A stretch of DNA of 44,111 nucleotides from Acidobacteriaceae bacterium. GTDB lineage: Bacteria > Acidobacteriota > Terriglobia > Terriglobales > Acidobacteriaceae. Under the pieces are notes generated by a model that saw only the letters and a list, made by a program, of their open reading frames with translations, ran no database searches and was not told where the DNA came from. The DNA is taken from positions 1 through 44,111 of the forward strand of contig DAIDGW010000107.1 of assembly GCA_027452245.1 (NCBI GenBank). The letters run 5' to 3'. Below, piece after piece: positions 17,249-28,321 of this stretch. The position numbers and the translations under genes were made by a program. How positions within the stretch are numbered: the stretch's first letter is position 1; each line of letters begins with the position of its first letter.

Positions 17249-18883
17249 ATGCTTTCAGTCAGCAATGTATCCATGCGCTACGGCGCCAAAGTTCTGTTTG
17301 AAGAAGTCTCTACCGCGTTCTCGCCCGGACGCCGCTACGGTCTGACCGGCCCTAATGGTGCAGGCAAATCCACCTTCATGAACTTGCTAAGCGGAGAGCT
17401 CGAACCGCAAAAGGGCAGCGTCGTGCGCCCGCGGAAGCTCGGGGTCCTCAGTCAGGACCAGTTCGCTTTCGACCCCTACGGCGTACTCGACACGGTCATC
17501 ATGGGCAACAAACGCCTCTGGGCGGCTCTCCAGGAGCGCGATGCCATCTACGCCAAGCATGACATGTCCGACGAAGACGGCATGAAGCTGGGCGAACTCG
17601 AAGGCATCGTAGGTGAAGAAGACGGCTACTCCGCCGAGAGCGACGCGGCGATTCTGCTGCAAGGCCTTGACATTCCCGAGGAACTGCACACGCGCAAAAT
17701 GGGTGAGCTCCAAGGCGGTCAGAAAGTCCGCATACTCCTTGCCCAGGCGCTCTTTGGTCATCCCCAGGCGCTGCTGCTCGACGAACCCACGAACCACCTC
17801 GATCTTGATTCGATTCACTGGCTGCAGGGATTTCTGAATAACTACGACGGTGTCGTGATCGTGATTTCCCACGATCGCCATTTTCTGAACAGCGTTTGTA
17901 CGCACATCGCCGATATCGACTACCAAACGATCATCACCTATACCGGCAGCTACGACGATATGGTCATGGCAAAGACGCAGGTGCGATCGCAGATCGAATC
18001 GCAGAATGCCCAACGTGAGAAAAAGATCGCGCAGTTGAACGAATTCATCGCCCGCTTCGCGGCCGGAACCCGGTCCAGCCAGGTACAGTCCCGCCGCAAG
18101 GAAGTCGAACGGCTGCAGGTGACCGAACTGGCAAAGTCGAACATTCAGCGGCCCTTCATCAAATTCGAGCAGAAGCGGCCTTCGGGAAAGCACATCCTCG
18201 AAATTGAGCACCTTGGCAAAGCATATGGAGACAATCGGGTGATTCGCGATTTTACGGCGAGTATCGGTCGCGGCGAAAAAATCGCTCTCCTCGGTCGCAA
18301 TGGAGCCGGAAAGACCACGCTCCTGAACGCGCTGCTGGCAAATTCGCCGACCATTCCCGAATCGGAACTCCGCAAAACCAGCGGCTACGGTGGACCGCTC
18401 CTCGATAGCGGCAAGGTGATCTGGGGACACGAAGCATCGGTTGGCTACTTTGCGCAGGACCATCGCAGTCTCATTGAAAACGGAACTACGGTTCTCGAAT
18501 GGCTGCATCAATGGGACCCCTCCGCGGTGACCGAAGAGATTCGAGGCATCCTCGGACAAATGCTTTTCGCCCGCGACGAAGCCGCGAAATCCACCAACGT
18601 GCTTTCCGGAGGAGAAGCGGCGCGCCTGCTCTTCTGCAAGCTGATGCTGCAGAAACCCAATGTTCTCGTGCTGGATGAGCCGACCAACCACCTCGACCTC
18701 GAGTCCATCAATGCCTTAAATATCGCTCTGCAGCGCTACCAGGGAACGGTCTTGCTGGTAACCCACGACCACGATCTGATCGACGAAGTCGCCACCCGCA
18801 TCTGGCACTTCGAAACGGACCACAAGCTGACCGATTTCAAGGGCTCTTACGAGGAGTATCAGTCAGCCATGGTGCCCGCTTAA
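17249..18883 (+). CDS. ABC-F family ATPase (YbiT-like)
   Basis: A 544-residue soluble protein with two ATPase domains and no membrane segments, as in ABC-F factors, which bind the ribosomal E site and modulate translation. Domain 1 has Walker A GPNGAGKS (34-41), signature LQGGQKVR and Walker B LLLDEPTNHLD. Domain 2 has GRNGAGKT, LSGGEAAR and LVLDEPTNHLD. The linker between the domains is the basic helical hairpin typical of the family (from KKIAQLNEFIARFAAG onward). It most resembles YbiT by length and linker. The first signature has Gln in place of the usual Ser. Domain 2 has a short insertion after Walker A (around residues 367-390). A TATAAA at 17186-17191 could be part of its promoter. 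Confidence 0.93.
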   Translation: MLSVSNVSMRYGAKVLFEEVSTAFSPGRRYGLTGPNGAGKSTFMNLLSGELEPQKGSVVRPRKLGVLSQDQFAFDPYGVLDTVIMGNKRLWAALQERDAIYAKHDMSDEDGMKLGELEGIVGEEDGYSAESDAAILLQGLDIPEELHTRKMGELQGGQKVRILLAQALFGHPQALLLDEPTNHLDLDSIHWLQGFLNNYDGVVIVISHDRHFLNSVCTHIADIDYQTIITYTGSYDDMVMAKTQVRSQIESQNAQREKKIAQLNEFIARFAAGTRSSQVQSRRKEVERLQVTELAKSNIQRPFIKFEQKRPSGKHILEIEHLGKAYGDNRVIRDFTASIGRGEKIALLGRNGAGKTTLLNALLANSPTIPESELRKTSGYGGPLLDSGKVIWGHEASVGYFAQDHRSLIENGTTVLEWLHQWDPSAVTEEIRGILGQMLFARDEAAKSTNVLSGGEAARLLFCKLMLQKPNVLVLDEPTNHLDLESINALNIALQRYQGTVLLVTHDHDLIDEVATRIWHFETDHKLTDFKGSYEEYQSAMVPA

Positions 18884-19047
18884 CTCTGGAGCCGCAAACT
18901 CGACGGCTCAGACTCCCTCATGCTGGCTCGAATCGCGACATTGCACCACTTTCGCTGCATGTGAATTAATTGGGTTCTCCACAGCTTTCCACACGAATTC
19001 CAGTTGCGGGAAGGCCTGCACTTTTCAGATAATGGCGCGGGACGTTC

Positions 19048-19965
19048 TTGAGGACGCCGCAGGCGCCGGTCTTCATTGTGTACAGTAGAGCGGATCTAAT
19101 CAGGATTCTTCACCTTAGTCCGCGCCAGTTAAACAACTGGGAGCGGGCCGGTCTGGTGACTTTCTCCGAAACCTACTCCTTCGCCGGTTTGCTGGAGATC
19201 AAAAAAATTCGGGACCTCTGCGCTATGAGCGTTCGCCCTGCTGTGATCCGGCAATCTCTCGAAGCCATGCGTAAGCAAGCTGCCGGACTCGAAAAACCGC
19301 TGGTCGAAGCGGGAGCCTCTTCCACCTCCAAGCACCGCGTCGCATTCCGCCACGATGGCAAGCTGTTCGAGCCTATCGCCGGGCAATTCGTAATGGATTT
19401 CAGCGTCCAGGAAAAAATTGTTTCCAGCGCCCCGGCGCCCGGACCCACACCGGGTCCGAGTGAAGATGAGGTTGCTCTCTGGTTCGCCCGCGGCATCGCC
19501 CTCGAAGAGAATCCGGAAACACACGCCGAGGCTATCGCGGCCTACCAGAAAGTGCTGGACCTGGAGCGGAAGCATCCCGCCGCCCATATCAACCTGGGCA
19601 CTCTGTATTACAACCGGCAGGATTTTGTTTCCGCCGAGAAGCATTACCGCGACGCCATTGACGCCGATCCGAGATATGCTCTCGCCTACTTCGATCTCGG
19701 AAATGTGCTCGATGAAACCGGACGCGTTCAGGAAGCGGTTGAGATTTACAAGACCGCCCTCCAACTCGCCCCCACCTACGCCGATGCACACTACAATCTG
19801 GCCTTGGCTTACGAAAAGCTCCGGGAACCGCGCAAGGCGCTCCGCCACTGGAACGCCTACGTGAAACTCGACACCACCGGCCCGTGGTCGCTCCATGCCC
19901 GCACCCAGATTCAGCGGATCCTGCAAGCCGATCGCCTGAAAGTGGTGTACTCCCGTCCCTCGTAG
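19048..19965 (+). CDS. MerR-type HTH protein fused to TPR repeats
   Basis: A 305-residue cytoplasmic protein. Residues 12-75 form a MerR-like winged helix (YSRADLIRILHLSPRQLNNW, then AGLVTF, then LLEIKKIRDL). A variable Pro-rich linker follows (about 126-140). Residues 142-278 form about four tetratricopeptide repeats (for example INLGTLYYNRQDFVSAEKHY and AYFDLGNVLDETGRVQEAVE). The HTH suggests promoter binding and the TPRs suggest protein partners, so this may be a regulator that senses through protein contact instead of a metal or drug. The TTG at 19048 is used because an in-frame stop lies 18 bases upstream; a GTG at 19078 is the alternative. Neither has a good Shine-Dalgarno site. Target genes are unknown. 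Confidence 0.85.
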   Translation: MRTPQAPVFIVYSRADLIRILHLSPRQLNNWERAGLVTFSETYSFAGLLEIKKIRDLCAMSVRPAVIRQSLEAMRKQAAGLEKPLVEAGASSTSKHRVAFRHDGKLFEPIAGQFVMDFSVQEKIVSSAPAPGPTPGPSEDEVALWFARGIALEENPETHAEAIAAYQKVLDLERKHPAAHINLGTLYYNRQDFVSAEKHYRDAIDADPRYALAYFDLGNVLDETGRVQEAVEIYKTALQLAPTYADAHYNLALAYEKLREPRKALRHWNAYVKLDTTGPWSLHARTQIQRILQADRLKVVYSRPS

Positions 19966-20070
19966 TCTCCCCTTAGTTCTCCTATCACCCCTGCCTCCCC
20001 GAACTCGTAAACCTGCTTGGCGGTGCTAAAATTCAGGGTTTGCGCTAATTCTCCCGCTGAAGGTGCCCTC

Positions 20071-21246
20071 ATGCCTGAAACTCTGCAAGCTGTCATTCCT
20101 GCTCCGCTGACAACCCTGACTGAAGACGAGATCCTGTTTCGCGATAACATTCGCCAGTTCGCCGACGAAAAAGTTCGTCCGCTGGCCAAAGAAATGGACG
20201 AGAAGGCCGTATTCGAGAAAAGCCTCGTCCATGAATTCTTCCAACTCGGTCTCATGGGAATTGAGATCCCCGAGCAGTACGGCGGCAGCGGCGCCAAGTT
20301 CTTCGAAGCCATTCTGGCCGTGGAAGAGCTTTCTCGGGTCGATGCCTCCGCCGGCGTGATCGTCGATGTGCAGAACACGCTCGTCAACAACGCCCTGTTG
20401 CGCTGGGGCAATGAAGATCAGAAAAAGCGATACCTGCCGCGTATGGCGACCGAGCTCGTCGGAGCTTACGCCCTCAGCGAAGCCGGATCAGGTTCGGACG
20501 CCTTCGCGCTCCAGACCCGCGCTGTCCAGAAAGGCAGTGACTACGTTCTGAACGGTCGCAAGCTGTGGATCACCAACGGCAAGGAAGCCGGACTATTCGT
20601 CCTGTTTGCCACTCTCGATCCCTCTGCCGGATATAAAGGCATTACCGCCTTCATCATCGAAAAAGATTTCCCTGGATTCACCGTCGGCAAGAAAGAAGAC
20701 AAGCTCGGCATCCGCGCTTCTTCCACCTGTGAGCTCATTCTTGAGGATTGCCGCGTCCCGAAAGAGAATGTCATTGGGGAACCCGGCAAGGGATACAAGA
20801 TCGCCATTGAGACCCTCAACGAAGGCCGCATCGGCATCGGCGCCCAGATGATTGGTGTCGCCCGCGGCGCATGGGAATTCGCCAGCCGCTATGCGCAGGA
20901 GCGTAAGCAATTTGGGAAGCCCATCTCCGAATACCAGGGCATACAATTCCAGATCGCACAGATGGCCACCGAAATCGAAGCTGCCCGTCTGATGGTCTAC
21001 AACGCTGCTCGCATGAAAGATGCCAAAGTAAATTTCGTGAAAGAAGCTGCCATGACGAAACTGTTCGCCTCGCAGGTCGCCGAACGGGTCACCTCGCTCG
21101 CTATCGAAATCTACGGCGGATACGGATTCACGAAAGACTACCCAGTCGAAAAATACTGGCGCGATGCCAAGATCGGCAAGATCTACGAGGGCACCTCGAA
21201 CATGCAGCTGGCGACCATCGCCAAGCTCGTGCTCAGCGCAAAATAA
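20071..21246 (+). CDS. Acyl-CoA dehydrogenase
   Basis: A 391-residue FAD enzyme of fatty-acid or branched-chain acyl-CoA oxidation that makes trans-2-enoyl-CoA and passes electrons to ETF. The N-terminal helical domain, central beta domain (AYALSEAGSGSDAFALQT binding FAD and substrate) and C-terminal helical domain are complete. The catalytic base is in KIYEGTSNMQ (E373), as in short-chain and glutaryl-type members. The ATG at 20071 has GAAGGTG at suitable spacing; the in-frame TTG at 20017 is less likely. Substrate chain length cannot be assigned. No ETF or thiolase genes are adjacent, and a strong stem-loop follows. Confidence 0.95.
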   Translation: MPETLQAVIPAPLTTLTEDEILFRDNIRQFADEKVRPLAKEMDEKAVFEKSLVHEFFQLGLMGIEIPEQYGGSGAKFFEAILAVEELSRVDASAGVIVDVQNTLVNNALLRWGNEDQKKRYLPRMATELVGAYALSEAGSGSDAFALQTRAVQKGSDYVLNGRKLWITNGKEAGLFVLFATLDPSAGYKGITAFIIEKDFPGFTVGKKEDKLGIRASSTCELILEDCRVPKENVIGEPGKGYKIAIETLNEGRIGIGAQMIGVARGAWEFASRYAQERKQFGKPISEYQGIQFQIAQMATEIEAARLMVYNAARMKDAKVNFVKEAAMTKLFASQVAERVTSLAIEIYGGYGFTKDYPVEKYWRDAKIGKIYEGTSNMQLATIAKLVLSAK

Positions 21247-21272
21247 AACCGCAACATTTTGCTCTCCGTCCC

Positions 21273-21321
21273 GGCTTAATCGGCTCCCAGTGCGGCTTTC
21301 GGCCGCTCTGGGACTTAAGCC
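21273..21321. terminator. Long stem-loop after acyl-CoA dehydrogenase
   Basis: Nested inverted repeats: GGCTTAA (21273-21279) with TTAAGCC (21315-21321); TCCCAG (21285-21290) with CTGGGA (21308-21313); then, past a T-T mismatch, GCGGC (21292-21296) with GCCGC (21302-21306) and loop TTTCG. It is followed by GGTTACTTTT. The position 27 bases after the stop suits a terminator, although the very long stem also resembles the REP-like elements elsewhere in the window. Confidence 0.6.
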
Positions 21322-21465
21322 CGGTTACTTTTATGTGCATTGAGTTGCACTTTCCCTCCCTTCGCTAACCCCCCACAAATGCCATAACACCCCTGATTTG
21401 TTGCACTTGCCGCAATCCTTCCATCTGGCGTTCCGACTGCACTTCTCCCGGTAGCTGCCGAAAGC

Positions 21466-21906
21466 ATGGCAGATCAAGAGGGCCAATTGACCACACTGTT
21501 CGAGAACGCCGAAACCGCCGTCGCCCCCGCTCCCAAAAAGCGCACGCTTCTGCCGCTTCTCACGGTTCTGTTTCTCATCTCCTACGCGCTCATGACCATG
21601 CTCATCATTGAGCAAGGGGCCACCATCGAGAATCAGCGTGCCGTGCTTCGCGACCTCTTCCGCGACAGCGTCGAACTCTCGGCCATCAAGTCCCAGGCGA
21701 TTCAACAGAGAGGCCACGCGTTCCGTTCTCCGAACGCGCCAAGTCCCTATGCACAAGCTCCGTCAACCCAGGCTCCATCAATGCAAGGCAGTAACCCGTC
21801 GTCCCAGGCAGGTCCGCAGCAGCATCAGCAAAAATTAGAGAAACCCTCGATCCAACGTCCGGCATCTGACATCAACAACGTAATGCGAGCCGTAAAAACG
21901 ATCTAA
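21466..21906 (+). CDS. Single-pass membrane protein, hypothetical
   Basis: A 146-residue protein I cannot name. A short cytoplasmic N terminus with basic residues (KKR at 24-26) precedes one membrane helix (about 28-48, LLPLLTVLFLISYALMTMLII). A helical segment follows (about 50-80) that could be a coiled coil. The C-terminal half is rich in Pro, Gln, Ser and Ala. The topology is a type II membrane protein with an external low-complexity tail. Coding is supported by natural composition and a hydrophobic helix in the right place, but the ribosome-binding site is weak. Confidence 0.7.
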   Translation: MADQEGQLTTLFENAETAVAPAPKKRTLLPLLTVLFLISYALMTMLIIEQGATIENQRAVLRDLFRDSVELSAIKSQAIQQRGHAFRSPNAPSPYAQAPSTQAPSMQGSNPSSQAGPQQHQQKLEKPSIQRPASDINNVMRAVKTI

Positions 21907-21954
21907 CCCCGCCACCCCGGTTCTGTGGATGTTCTGAATGGCGGATAGCAGCAC

Positions 21955-22017
21955 CTCTCGGGAAAGCCGAGAGCGGATTAAAAGTTCAAATAAAAACCGT
22001 GGGCCGCGAGCCAACGG
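21955..22017 (+). promoter_or_regulatory. Two hairpins in the leader of the small secreted protein
   Basis: A perfect 7-bp stem, CTCTCGG (21955-21961) and CCGAGAG (21967-21973) with loop GAAAG, lies 57 bases before the next gene. A second stem, CCGT (21997-22000) with ACGG (22014-22017) and GGC (22002-22004) with GCC (22010-22012), ends right at the Shine-Dalgarno region (GGAAG, 22019-22023). Neither is followed by a T-tract, so they suit a translational leader better than a terminator. I do not recognise a known riboswitch. Confidence 0.3.
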
Positions 22018-22029
22018 TGGAAGTGCAAG

Positions 22030-22275
22030 ATGAAGGCCCTGACCCTAGCCTTGTTGTTAAGTTTGCCGATGCCGTGGCTCGCGCCTCCGGCTCCTCGCCA
22101 GCCCACAGGACAACTCACCAAACGCGCCACTTCCGGCCGCTGGTACCTGGCCGCCACCGGACACGCCGTCTACTGCTACGGCCCGGTCATGGTTGTGCCA
22201 GGCGCCACCGGAAACCTGCAGCGCGTGGCCACGTTCTGCCGCGATGGCAGTGCGGTCGTCCCCTTGAAAGACTAA
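22030..22275 (+). CDS. Small secreted protein, 81 residues
   Basis: The frame starts with a likely Sec signal peptide (MKALTLALLLSLPMPWLAPPA) and encodes a short mature part with two cysteines (YCYG and TFCRD) placed for one disulfide, plus beta-rich segments (WYLAATGHAVYC, MVVPGATGNL). GTGGAAGTG upstream serves as ribosome-binding site. I do not recognise a family. The structured leader just upstream suggests the gene is regulated. It ends 69 bases before the HIT protein gene, with which it may be cotranscribed. Confidence 0.6.
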   Translation: MKALTLALLLSLPMPWLAPPAPRQPTGQLTKRATSGRWYLAATGHAVYCYGPVMVVPGATGNLQRVATFCRDGSAVVPLKD

Positions 22276-22344
22276 CCGCCGACTCAACCCTCCGGCGGGA
22301 TCGCCGCTTTCCCCTGCGCGCCCGCTTCTGCTACGCTCCTCGCA

Positions 22345-22827
22345 ATGGACTATCTCTGGACTCCCTGGCGTTATGCCTACGTGTCGAATTCCGAAAAGGC
22401 CGCAGGATGCGTTTTCTGCGAAGCCGCCAAGAGCACTGACGATTCCAAAACGTTCATCGTGCACCGCGGCCAGCACTGCTTCGTCGTTCTGAATATGTTT
22501 CCCTACACGCCGGGACACGTGATGATCGTGCCCTACGCTCACCTGGACGAACTGCGCAAGCTGCCAGCGGATGCGGCCGGAGAAATGATGGCCCTCTCCC
22601 AGAAGATGGAAGATGTGCTGCGCCAGCTCTACCAGCCCGACGGCGTCAATCTGGGGATGAACATCGGCAAAGCTGCCGGAGCCGGCATCGCCGGACACAT
22701 TCACATGCACGTCCTGCCGCGCTGGGTCGCCGATGCGAATTTCGTTTCGGTCGTCGGCGAAACCCGCGTTCTGCCCGAAACGCTGGATGAGACCTGGAAA
22801 CGAATGACCGCGGCGATGAAAAGATAA
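22345..22827 (+). CDS. HIT-family nucleotide hydrolase/phosphorylase
   Basis: A 160-residue histidine-triad protein. The active-site motif HIHMHVLPRW places H118, H120 and H122 in the usual HxHxH pattern. An N-terminal CVFC (C22, C25) can bind zinc with conserved histidines, as in the subgroup resembling AP4A phosphorylases. The segments NMFPYTPGHVMIVP and GMNIGKAAGAGIAGH are typical of that subgroup. It probably cleaves dinucleoside polyphosphates or nucleotidyl amidates in the cytoplasm, with AP4A as a candidate substrate. It faces the convergent membrane-protein gene with only a three-base gap between stop codons. Confidence 0.92.
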   Translation: MDYLWTPWRYAYVSNSEKAAGCVFCEAAKSTDDSKTFIVHRGQHCFVVLNMFPYTPGHVMIVPYAHLDELRKLPADAAGEMMALSQKMEDVLRQLYQPDGVNLGMNIGKAAGAGIAGHIHMHVLPRWVADANFVSVVGETRVLPETLDETWKRMTAAMKR

Positions 22828-22830
22828 GAC

Positions 22831-23256
22831 TCAGCTTGTAACTGCGGGGAATTCACGATTCATTGGCTTTGGTCGCAAGAAAGACATCAACAGAAAACCC
22901 GCAATAAAAAAGGGGATCACCTGCGACGAACGAAAGCCAACGAAGTGAAGCACCACACCATAAAGCACAATTGACTCACTTAATGCGTAGGTCACCACAT
23001 AGCCCTGCCGCAAACGTAACAGGAGTTTCGGATCATCCGGCTGTTCAGTCAGCGATGCCTCCGTCCTTGCAACGAACATCCGCCGGAAAACAAAGAGCAC
23101 GGCAACAATTGCAACTGCAACCGCCGTAATGGCATATAACAGCGTCGGGTTTGGCTTTGCAGAAGATGGCGTCTTGAAAATAATCCATACATAGAACACT
23201 ACGCTCACTATCATGCAGATGCGTACGGTCTGGATGAATCTGCGTGTGGGATTCAT
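22831..23256 (-). CDS. Small integral membrane protein, hypothetical
   Basis: A 141-residue protein with four predicted helices at about residues 12-28, 40-58, 87-105 and 110-126 and short basic loops, so it is almost entirely embedded in the membrane. There is no recognisable catalytic motif. It lies between the HIT gene (convergent) and ligA (same strand, upstream, 18-base gap), so it may be cotranscribed with ligA. I cannot suggest a function. Confidence 0.75.
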   Translation of the reverse strand: MNPTRRFIQTVRICMIVSVVFYVWIIFKTPSSAKPNPTLLYAITAVAVAIVAVLFVFRRMFVARTEASLTEQPDDPKLLLRLRQGYVVTYALSESIVLYGVVLHFVGFRSSQVIPFFIAGFLLMSFLRPKPMNREFPAVTS

Positions 23257-23274
23257 GCGCGAGATTCTAGCAGC

Positions 23275-25886
<2,612 letters not shown>

Positions 25887-25903
<17 letters not shown>

Positions 25904-27581
25904 AGTTGATCGTGATCTGCGTCTGAATCTCGACGGGTTCGCCGTTCAGCAGGTACGGCCGGTATTTCCACTGCTTGACTGCATCCAGTGCCGCCTGCGC
26001 CAGCATGGGCTCTCCGCTGATTACTTTGACCGATGTGATGCTGCCGGATTTCGCAATCGTCGCCAGCAACTCCACCGGCCCTTCAACATGCATGCGAAGT
26101 GCACTCGAAGGATAGTTCGGCGCAACCTTCTTAACAATCAGTCCCTGCGACACGCCCTGCGAAACGCTCAAGTGCTGTAAGCGGGGCGCGGTGGTATTTG
26201 TATCCTCGGTAAGGTTGGGCAGCGATCCACCACCCGCCATCGCTACCACAGGAGGCGCCGTATCCGCGGTAGATTTTGTCGTTTTCGGTTCCGAACCGCT
26301 CTTCACCACTAGTGCCGGAGATACCGGTTTCGTTTCGACGGCAACTTCCTGTTCCACCTTGGTCGTGGTGTTGGTGGCTGATTTCGAACTTTTCTCGGAC
26401 GGTTTTTCCCCAGACTTCTCGGGAGCTTTGCTCTCGCCCTTCACGGGTGTTTCCGTATGCGAGGTCTCGCTTGCCGTAGTTGCGGTAGCGGTCGGCGTCG
26501 CCGCTGCGCTGGACGAAGGCGCTACAGGTTGCGACGCGGCCGCTGGCGCTACAGGCGATATAGAATTCTGCGTCACCGCATGGCTTTTGACCTTGAACTG
26601 AGTCCATCCAAAGTACGAACCGGCGGCTACAATCACTACGGCAGCCACGGCGATCAAAGCTTTTTTCCCGCCTCCAGAAGAAGCAGGTTCGGCATTACCG
26701 CCGAACGTGAAGGACGGACCCGCATCGGTGCGAACGGACGCCTCTGCCGGCTCTGCTCTTTCGGCCGCTGGCGCAGGAAGCTTCTCGGCCGGAGCCTCGG
26801 GAACCGGTTTCTCGATAATGCGCGCCGGCGCCGGAGCGCTGGCCGCTCCGCTGGAAATTGAAAATGAAATCGTGTTCGCCGCCGGTTTCTTCGCAACCAC
26901 CGGAGTGATTGTCGGAGCCATCGCAGCGCTCGTTGGCGCGTTTGACACTGCACTTGGCGTCTCAGATGCCGCCGAAATCTCCAGCACGTCGCTATCGTCG
27001 TCGTCCGCTGCCGGCTGAGCTGGCTTCGTCAGACGCGCCGTCATCGCCGGTTGCGCTGGTACAGGCCTCGGCGGCAAGGTGCTTGGGCCTGACGTCGGTG
27101 GCACAAGCTTCGGTAAACCCGGTGCCGCAGCCACTGGCTTGGGCGGTTCAGAAACCACTACTGGAGTGGCTGGGGCTGGTGCTGTCGGAGATGCTGCCGG
27201 TTTGGCCGCATCTCCTTTGCGCAGCAACCCGCGGGCAACGCGCAACGTACCTTTGGCTTGGTCTACATTGATCGGTTTGGTCAATACTAGGTTCGCGCCG
27301 ATACGAAACGCCTTTGCAACTCCAGCTTGCCCTTCTACCACTGCGACTGCCAATGACGCCTGGTTTGACGTCGAATTACGCGCACTCTTGAACAGCAACG
27401 TGGCATTCTGCTCGTTATCGCAGTCCACCACGATCGCGTCGAATCGCTCCACCATTAACTTCTTCACCGCTGCAAATGGTTCGGAGCATGGCTCGACTGT
27501 GAACTCCAAATCGCTGAGTACCTGCATCACCGTACGCGCAGTTTTGTCATCCGGACAGAAGAGAAGGGCCTGGTAGCTCAT
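25887..27581 (-). CDS. Receiver-like domain fused to TonB C-terminal domain
   Basis: A 564-residue protein. Residues 1-121 resemble a CheY-like receiver: an acidic pair D11/D12, D53 in FDAIVVDCD and K102 in LTKPIN. A long Pro/Ala/Thr-rich linker follows (about 125-300), then a membrane helix (about 307-328), a second low-complexity section and a TonB C-terminal domain at about 475-564 (with VAPNYPSSALRMHVEGPVEL and VKQWKYRPYLLNGEPVE). The C-terminal domain would lie in the periplasm and contact outer-membrane receptors; the receiver would lie inside. No ExbB or ExbD gene is nearby. The acceptor neighbourhood lacks the usual Met/Pro and Thr/Ser, so phosphorylation is possible but unproven. Confidence 0.87.
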
Positions 27582-27712
27582 ACCAAGATCATCCTAGGTA
27601 CACGGGTAAGAGCCAGCAAGTTACGGCAGTAATACTGCATTTTCCTGTTTTCTTCGGGTTACTTTGGACGCGCAGCCGATGATATCTACGGCCTCAACGA
27701 TAAAATGAGCTC

Positions 27713-28321
27713 GTGCGCCTTCCCCTGTGGCTCAAACTCACTTGGACCCTCTGGCTGCTCGTCTGGGCTCCGCTCTACTGGCATCAGTATGGCGCCCAGA
27801 ATTTTCTCTTCTTCTGTGATTTGGGAAATATTCTGATCGATCTCGGGCTTTGGCTCGAGAGTCCTTTGATCTTTTCCTGGCAGGCCTGTTCGCTTCTCGT
27901 GTTTCAGAGCTTGTACATCATCGATCTCTTAGCCGCATTCGTCACCCGCCACCATCCCATCGGTGGCACCGAGTACATGTTTGATGCGCACATCCCTTTG
28001 CTGGTGCGCCTGCTGAGCCTCTTCCACCTGGTCACCCCTCCACTCCTGCTCTGGCTAATCGCTCGCCTTGGTTATGATTATCGAGGATGGAAACTGGCCG
28101 CCCTCGCAACCTGGATCGTCGTGCTCATCAACTATTTCTGGCGTCCGGGAGACGACGTGAATTTCGCTCGCGGACTCTTCTTCCGTGAGCAACACACCTT
28201 TCCCGGATGGTTTTATTTGCTGTTGTACTTCACTCTGGTTCCCGCCTTGGTGTATTGGCCCACCCATCGCTTCCTGCTGTGGTTCAGTCAGCGCTTCGAA
28301 AAAAGACGGGCGACGATCTAG
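27713..28321 (+). CDS. Polytopic membrane protein, hypothetical
   Basis: A 202-residue, very Trp/Leu-rich protein with about six hydrophobic helices (near residues 7-24, 42-62, 63-76, 90-116, 123-143 and 162-184). The soluble loops are short and have the conserved-looking TRHHPIGGTEYMFD and RPGDDVNFARG. I do not recognise a named family. The start is GTG at 27713, without a strong ribosome-binding site. The stop overlaps by four bases with the stop of the MscS gene on the other strand. Its 131-base upstream region is shared with the divergent TonB-fusion gene. Confidence 0.75.
   Translation: MRLPLWLKLTWTLWLLVWAPLYWHQYGAQNFLFFCDLGNILIDLGLWLESPLIFSWQACSLLVFQSLYIIDLLAAFVTRHHPIGGTEYMFDAHIPLLVRLLSLFHLVTPPLLLWLIARLGYDYRGWKLAALATWIVVLINYFWRPGDDVNFARGLFFREQHTFPGWFYLLLYFTLVPALVYWPTHRFLLWFSQRFEKRRATI

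Noticed and set aside
17387..18691. 434-codon open frame antisense to the ABC-F ATPase gene
   Set aside because: It is the mirror of a strongly recognised gene in GC-rich DNA. The composition is unnatural, with no family match and no ribosome-binding site.
18975..18993. Two DnaA-box-like sites TTCTCCACA and CTTTCCACA ten bases apart
   Set aside because: They have one and two mismatches to TTATCCACA, no AT-rich unwinding region or replication genes nearby, so an origin is not supported.
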